From the NCBI GenBank assembly GCA_903863885.1, contig CAIPEB010000243.1:1-35905 (forward strand): 35,905 bases of DNA, read 5' to 3'. The notes below the pieces were generated by a model. It saw nothing but the letters and a program-made list of their open reading frames with translations. It did no database searches and had not been told where the DNA came from. The DNA comes from an uncultured Planctomycetaceae bacterium (GTDB taxonomy: Bacteria; Planctomycetota; Planctomycetia; Pirellulales; Pirellulaceae). Shown in pieces: positions 31,980 through 35,905 of the stretch (position 1 is its first letter; each line of letters starts with the position of its first letter). Position numbers and translations under genes: made by a program.

Positions 31980-33011
31980 GGCTGTTGTCTCTCGCAATCG
32001 AGGTCATGGCGGAGCCTCCGACCCGCTGGCAGGCAAATCCCCGCGACGTAACTCTTGGGATCGATCCGGCCGGGCTCGCGGCTGACCGCTGCGCGGCTGA
32101 GGTGGACCAGTGCGCCGTGATTTCGCAGGGGACTGCGTGTCGGCCGCTTCAAACTGGACGGTGCACTCGATCTGCACATCTCGGCTTGCTGTCGTGTCGA
32201 ACTGCGGGCCGGCACAGATACCCGCTCAACCACGACGTCAGCCGGCCAGCCGCCGAAGGCCCGAAAGATGGCCAACTCGTGGCAGCGGGCTATGCCCCGC
32301 AGAAAACCCAATCTGGCGAAACCTGACTGAAGCGAGCCCAGGTGCATGGTCAGCACCATTGCGAAAGGAAAGGACTCTCCTGATCCCGACCATACAAATT
32401 CATTTCTCGACTTCCAGATCGCGTCTGTCAATACGCGGCAACCTGCCGCGGCAATTTCAGTCGTCGAAAAGCGAGAGCTTTCTGCAACTGCTTCGTTGGA
32501 CCGGAAACCGTCAAATTCACCATGGGGGCCTCCACGGGTAAAGAATTTACCACGATCCCGGAACATAGGAGTCGGCGAGTCAAACCGAAGCTCCGAGCGA
32601 AACTGGCCGCCTATAAGCATTGGGTCGAGAAACGGTCGGACAAGAGCCGGACGGGTGGTTAATTCGCACGAGGATTGGGCGGTTATCCCAAAAACTGAAT
32701 GTCCGTCGCTTGTATCCATCGCTCTCACGCGCGGCATGCGGCAAGCCCGCTGCGGTGTCGCAACGGATTTCCCGGGAGGTCCATGCAGGTCGGAACCGGC
32801 TCAGCCAAACAGGATATGCAATAGTCGGATGTGCAAAAAACGGAGGTTCAAAAAATCCAGTTGACGAACTAAACGAGTCCGCTACACTTCAAGTCTCTTC
32901 TCGCAAAAGTCCGCTCGATTACTGCCCGCGTCCTCTCGGCATCGGTTCGTCGGGGTTAGCCCCTCATTTATTCCCTGTTTCCATTCGAACCGTTTTCGGG
33001 AGGCGTAGAAG
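31980..33011. other. 1-kb divergent intergenic region
   Basis: Spacer between the kinase (minus) and the cytochrome (plus). The open frames here look like noise: no family motif, arginine/serine-rich translations and no good start sites. One short plus frame at 32522-32662 (46 codons, basic) has no ribosome-binding site and I do not call it. The right end carries an A-rich segment (about 32834-32856) and the promoter at 32861-32888. No kinase promoter was identified. Confidence 0.45.
32861..32888 (+). promoter_or_regulatory. sigma70-like promoter of the cytochrome gene
   Basis: TTGACG (32861-32866) and TACACT (32883-32888) are separated by 16 bp and match housekeeping -35/-10 boxes at 5 and 4 of 6 positions. 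A-rich tracts directly upstream could act as an UP element. The predicted transcript would have a leader of roughly 115 nt before the GTG start at 33012. Confidence 0.55.
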
Positions 33012-34226
33012 GTGCGCAATAGCTGTCGAAATGTCGCTTGCAGGTTGGCGTCATTGGCTGCCGCCGGAATCGCGGCAGTCGGAACCGCGTGGGGGCAGGT
33101 GCCGCCCGCCTGGGAGGCGACGCCGAATTTCCGTTACAATATCGAGTCCATTGACTACAACGCAAACACGCGTGTAGCGCGCGTTTTCTTTTCCGTGACG
33201 AATCCCTCCGCCGGCGAAGTTCCCTGGGACATCAAGGCCGATTGGCCGTTCACTCAGCTGCTGCCGAGTGCCGTGAGTCGACTGTCGCTCGACATCGGCT
33301 GGAATACCCGTGAATACACGAATGCGGGAAGCGGATCGCCATCTGCCGCGGCTGCTCCGATCTCGGTCGATCTGCTGAAGAACGCGACGGAAGTCGTCCC
33401 GGACTCGGGCATCTACGTGGCTTCTGCGACTCTTCCGACGCAGGCCAAGGGAACCGGCGTCGCGGCCATCGAAGGGCATCCCGCATGGACGGTGGATCTC
33501 GGCGGTTTGCCGGCAACCGCCCCGGTGCCGGTGAAAAACGCGTACAAGTACTTTGGCATCACCGATTCCACCATTGTGCCGAGGCGCGAGATCGTCGATA
33601 TCAACAAGTGCAAGGTGTGCCACGACGGCACCGATATTCCTCGCCTCAGCCTGCACGGTTCCAACCGCTCGGAAGAACTGCGCGTCTGCGTGATCTGCCA
33701 CAATCCCAACCAGACGGATATTCCGTTCCGCAAGACCGGCGCAGAGGAGTCGGTCGACTTCAAGCGGATGGTCCACGGAATTCACGCCGGCGGCATGCGC
33801 AGGAATCCGCTGGTGATCATCGGTCGCGGCAGTTCGGTCAATGACTTCAGCGGCGTGAGGTTCCCCGCGAACTTGGCGAACTGCCTGAAGTGTCACATCG
33901 ACCGTCCGGGGCAGGGAACGTACCAGATACCGCTGGCCTCATCGGTCCTGGGCAGCGTGATCAACACGAAGAGCACTCTTGGCGGCGCGATTGATGTGAA
34001 CCCGGCCAACGATCTGAAGATCACGCCCGTCGCTTCCGTGTGCTCGTCCTGCCATGACAGCGCGAAAGCGATCTACCACATGAAGTCCAAGGGAAAAGCG
34101 GGATTTGGCGTTTTGCAGTCGCAGATCGACTCGGGTACTTACCGCGAGCGGTGTGTCAGTTGTCACGGCCCCGGCAAGGACAAAGACGTTCGTCGCGTTC
34201 ACGAAATCGAAGAGAGCGGCCGGTGA
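33012..34226 (+). CDS. secreted pentaheme c-type cytochrome, OmcA/MtrC-like
   Basis: A 404-residue protein with an N-terminal signal peptide (LASLAAAGIAAVGTAWG, about 12-28). Five CxxCH heme-attachment motifs begin at Cys200, 226, 291, 344 and 381 (CKVCH, CVICH, CLKCH, CSSCH, CVSCH). The first 190 residues are beta-rich without hemes, and FKRMVHGIHAGGMRRNP (250-266) is the histidine-rich segment typical of OmcA/MtrC decaheme proteins. The domain order is like one half of MtrC: a beta domain followed by one pentaheme unit. The start is GTG with GGGAGG 8 nt upstream. It should mediate electron transfer in the periplasm or at the cell surface. No MtrA- or MtrB-like gene is in the window, so an outer-membrane conduit is not shown. 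It diverges from the heme-sensing kinase, suggesting shared redox control. Confidence 0.85.
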   Translation: MRNSCRNVACRLASLAAAGIAAVGTAWGQVPPAWEATPNFRYNIESIDYNANTRVARVFFSVTNPSAGEVPWDIKADWPFTQLLPSAVSRLSLDIGWNTREYTNAGSGSPSAAAAPISVDLLKNATEVVPDSGIYVASATLPTQAKGTGVAAIEGHPAWTVDLGGLPATAPVPVKNAYKYFGITDSTIVPRREIVDINKCKVCHDGTDIPRLSLHGSNRSEELRVCVICHNPNQTDIPFRKTGAEESVDFKRMVHGIHAGGMRRNPLVIIGRGSSVNDFSGVRFPANLANCLKCHIDRPGQGTYQIPLASSVLGSVINTKSTLGGAIDVNPANDLKITPVASVCSSCHDSAKAIYHMKSKGKAGFGVLQSQIDSGTYRERCVSCHGPGKDKDVRRVHEIEESGR

Positions 34227-34630
34227 TGATTGACTTGGCCGCAAGTGCCGATCTGTGCCTTTCATGTCGTTTAACACCCGATCGCGAAGCAGAGGACACG
34301 CAACGAAGTTTGCGGAGCGATCTGGTCTTTCGTATGCCCTTGTCGCTCGGTTCTCTGCCACGGACGGCAGAGCGATGCGCGTCCGATCCGTGATATGAAC
34401 CGGGCTGCTGCTCTTGCCGACAATTCACTTCGACGTGTGCGCCAACACGCAATGGGCCCACTCCGCTCGCTTCGGGTCGCCGGTGCGACGCCTGCCGCGG
34501 TTTCCAGCAACTCCAAACACCAATCGAGTCCTGACGGGCCGACCCGCCGGGACGACTGGTCGTTTTGTTCGAAGTCCGACACAGTGTTTCGTTTGTTCAG
34601 TTCGTTGTTCCATTTAGAAGGAATGCTCGA
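34227..34630. other. intergenic region before the Calx-beta protein
   Basis: About 400 bp without a supportable gene. A minus-strand open frame (34271-34696) crosses the start of the next gene and has no family features. An imperfect GC-rich inverted repeat around 34530-34553 (GTCC...GGAC) might end the cytochrome transcript, with low certainty. No promoter was recognised. Confidence 0.4.
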
Positions 34631-35905
34631 ATGCATCGCATTGTGAATAGCCTCTTCGGTCGACAGTCCAAGAAGCGGCGTCAACAAACCCGCCATCGAC
34701 GGGTCGTCATGGAGTCACTTGAAAGCCGTTGTCTGCTGACGGCAGTCACCCTGACTCCGGTCAAGGACAATTCCCTGATTGCATACGGCGCGTCCTCGAA
34801 CCCGCCGTACAGCGGCGGCGCAGACCCCGACTTGTATGTGGGGCTCGAACACACTACCCAGGCCGCAATGCGGGCCCTGATGAAGTTCGACGTTGCCGGA
34901 AAGGTCCCGGCCGGCGCGACGATCAACAGCGTCACGCTGACGGGGTGGGTCAGTCTGACCTATCCCGGCACCCCAGGCACGCTCAATGTGCAACTGCACA
35001 AAGCACTGGCTGATTGGGGCGAAGGGACGTCGCCCGGAACAGGGCGTATGCCTGGGATCCCCTGGAGCAGGGCAACAGCGGGTGATGCCACTTGGCGGCA
35101 GACGTTTTACAACAGCAATACCGCCTTGAATACTTGGACAACTCCCGGCGGCGACTTCTCGCCCACCACAAGCGCGGTGACGGGGTTCGGTGCGGACGGC
35201 ACGAGCGCCACCTGGAGTTCCAACTCGCAGCTGGTTGCCGACGTTCAGGGTTGGTTGAACAATCCCGCCACGAATTATGGCTGGCTGCTGAAAAGCGATG
35301 AGATCCAGGACATTGGAATTTACATCAGTTCGCGCGAAGTTTCGAACACCGCCCGCCGTCCGACTTTGACGATCGATTACACCGCAGCGGCTCCCTCGCT
35401 GGCGATTGCCGCCACGGATGCCGTGAAATCGGAAGGCAATTCGGGCTCGACTGCATTCACGTTCACCGTAACGCGAAGCGGCGATACGAGCGGGACCTCC
35501 TCGGTAAACTATGCGGTCACGGGCAGCGGCGGCAACGCGGCCAGCGCGGCGGACTTTGCCGGCAGCGCGTTTCCGAGCGGCAGCGTGACGTTCAACGCAA
35601 ACGAGACCTCGAAGGTCGTCACCATCAACGTCAACGGCGACACGACGGTCGAGTTGGACGAGGGCTTCACGGTGACGCTGGCCAGTCCGGTCGGGGCGAC
35701 GGTTGCCACGGCCACTGCGACCGGCACGATCAACAACGACGATACGGCGGCTGCCCCGAGCTTGGCGATTGCCGCCACGGATGCCGTGAAATCGGAAGGC
35801 AATTCGGGCTCGACGGCATTCACGTTCACCGTGACGCGAAGCGGCGATACGAGCGGGACCTCCTCGGTGAACTATGCGGTCACGGGCAGCGGCGGCAACG
35901 CGGCC
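34631..35905 (+). CDS. large secreted protein with DNRLRE-like and Calx-beta domains (5' part)
   Basis: The first 425 residues of a protein that continues past the window end. Residues 1-38 are a basic leader with MESLESRCLLTA (27-38), the planctomycete export motif also present in the peroxidase. Residues about 40-255 resemble a DNRLRE/disaggregatase-related beta domain (ALMKFDVAG...INSVTLTGWV, and VADVQGWLNNPATNYGWLLKS). From about residue 258 there are Calx-beta repeats (VKSEGNSGSTAFTFTVTRSGD ... TVELDEGFTVTLA ... GTINNDD), known to bind calcium and common in adhesins and matrix proteins. The ATG at 34631 has AAGGA 8 nt upstream. The role is likely surface attachment or matrix formation; the rest of the domain architecture is out of view. 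Confidence 0.85.
   Translation, partial: MHRIVNSLFGRQSKKRRQQTRHRRVVMESLESRCLLTAVTLTPVKDNSLIAYGASSNPPYSGGADPDLYVGLEHTTQAAMRALMKFDVAGKVPAGATINSVTLTGWVSLTYPGTPGTLNVQLHKALADWGEGTSPGTGRMPGIPWSRATAGDATWRQTFYNSNTALNTWTTPGGDFSPTTSAVTGFGADGTSATWSSNSQLVADVQGWLNNPATNYGWLLKSDEIQDIGIYISSREVSNTARRPTLTIDYTAAAPSLAIAATDAVKSEGNSGSTAFTFTVTRSGDTSGTSSVNYAVTGSGGNAASAADFAGSAFPSGSVTFNANETSKVVTINVNGDTTVELDEGFTVTLASPVGATVATATATGTINNDDTAAAPSLAIAATDAVKSEGNSGSTAFTFTVTRSGDTSGTSSVNYAVTGSGGNAA
35399..35905 (+). repeat. near-identical 363-bp Calx-beta tandem repeat (second copy truncated)
   Basis: The sequence from 35401 recurs from 35764, an offset of 363 bp (121 codons), with only a few differences over the 142 bp of the second copy visible. 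Conservation at synonymous positions points to recent duplication or gene conversion. The array probably continues beyond the window. Confidence 0.8.

Noticed and set aside
32522-32662. 46-codon basic plus-strand frame, considered as an intron-encoded reverse-transcriptase remnant
   Set aside because: The resemblance is only a run of basic and hydrophobic residues. There is no Shine-Dalgarno sequence and no intron RNA structure seen.
31976-32737. 253-codon minus-strand open frame upstream of the kinase
   Set aside because: No family motif, no ribosome-binding site, composition like noise, and it overlaps the kinase start; treated as intergenic.
34271-34696. 141-codon minus-strand open frame
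   Set aside because: It overlaps the well-supported start of the Calx-beta protein and has no recognisable features.

Overview
The window looks like chromosomal DNA from a GC-rich planctomycete (Planctomycetota). Two giant secreted proteins begin with the positively charged leader plus LESLESR motif typical of that phylum. Other planctomycete-like traits are a kinase-STAND-FGE giant protein, RTX and Calx-beta adhesin-like proteins, a PEP-CTERM protein, and an OmcA/MtrC-type cytochrome. I found no rRNA, tRNA, CRISPR array, complete insertion sequence or replication origin.

Region 1 (1-1.4 kb): one plus-strand secreted DUF4114/PEP-CTERM protein. Region 2 (1.45-10.3 kb, minus strand): a compact operon-like block. 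Read in the direction of transcription it holds an ArsR-type repressor, an HTH-PTS EIIA fusion, then six genes homologous to the hydrogenase-4/formate hydrogenlyase (Hyf/Hyc) complex: B-, C-, E-, F- and G-like subunits and a ferredoxin/small-subunit fusion. The large subunit lacks both cysteine pairs that ligate the NiFe centre, so this is an energy-converting-hydrogenase-related (Ehr-type) ion-pumping complex, not a hydrogenase. A 9-2-9 palindrome upstream of the ArsR gene is a candidate operator.

Region 3 (10.5-18.6 kb, minus): two glycosyltransferase-like proteins sharing an unusual cysteine-rich N-terminal domain, a small membrane-anchored protein, and a 1466-residue Ser/Thr kinase - STAND NTPase - transmembrane - HEAT-like - FGE-like protein. 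Region 4 (19.2-20.2 kb, plus): a polytopic membrane protein of unknown function. Its end converges on a strong hairpin terminator.

Region 5 (20.4-34.2 kb): a redox-themed island. It has a 2376-residue animal-type heme peroxidase with RTX repeats and a C-terminal metzincin-like zinc site, a lone receiver protein, a FixJ-type regulator, and a membrane histidine kinase with a periplasmic c-heme (DUF3365-type) sensor and several PAS domains, all on the minus strand. A pentaheme OmcA/MtrC-like cytochrome diverges on the plus strand from a recognisable sigma70-like promoter. A short dyad (GAC-GAA[A/G]-GTC) sits upstream of both the peroxidase and the lone receiver and is a candidate binding site for the FixJ-type regulator. 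Region 6 (34.6 kb to the end): the start of a large secreted protein with Calx-beta repeats that are almost identical at the DNA level; it runs off the window.

The Ehr-type complex with its dedicated ArsR/EIIA regulators, and the heme-sensor/peroxidase/cytochrome island, are the two gene groups that most look like coherent and poorly described systems.
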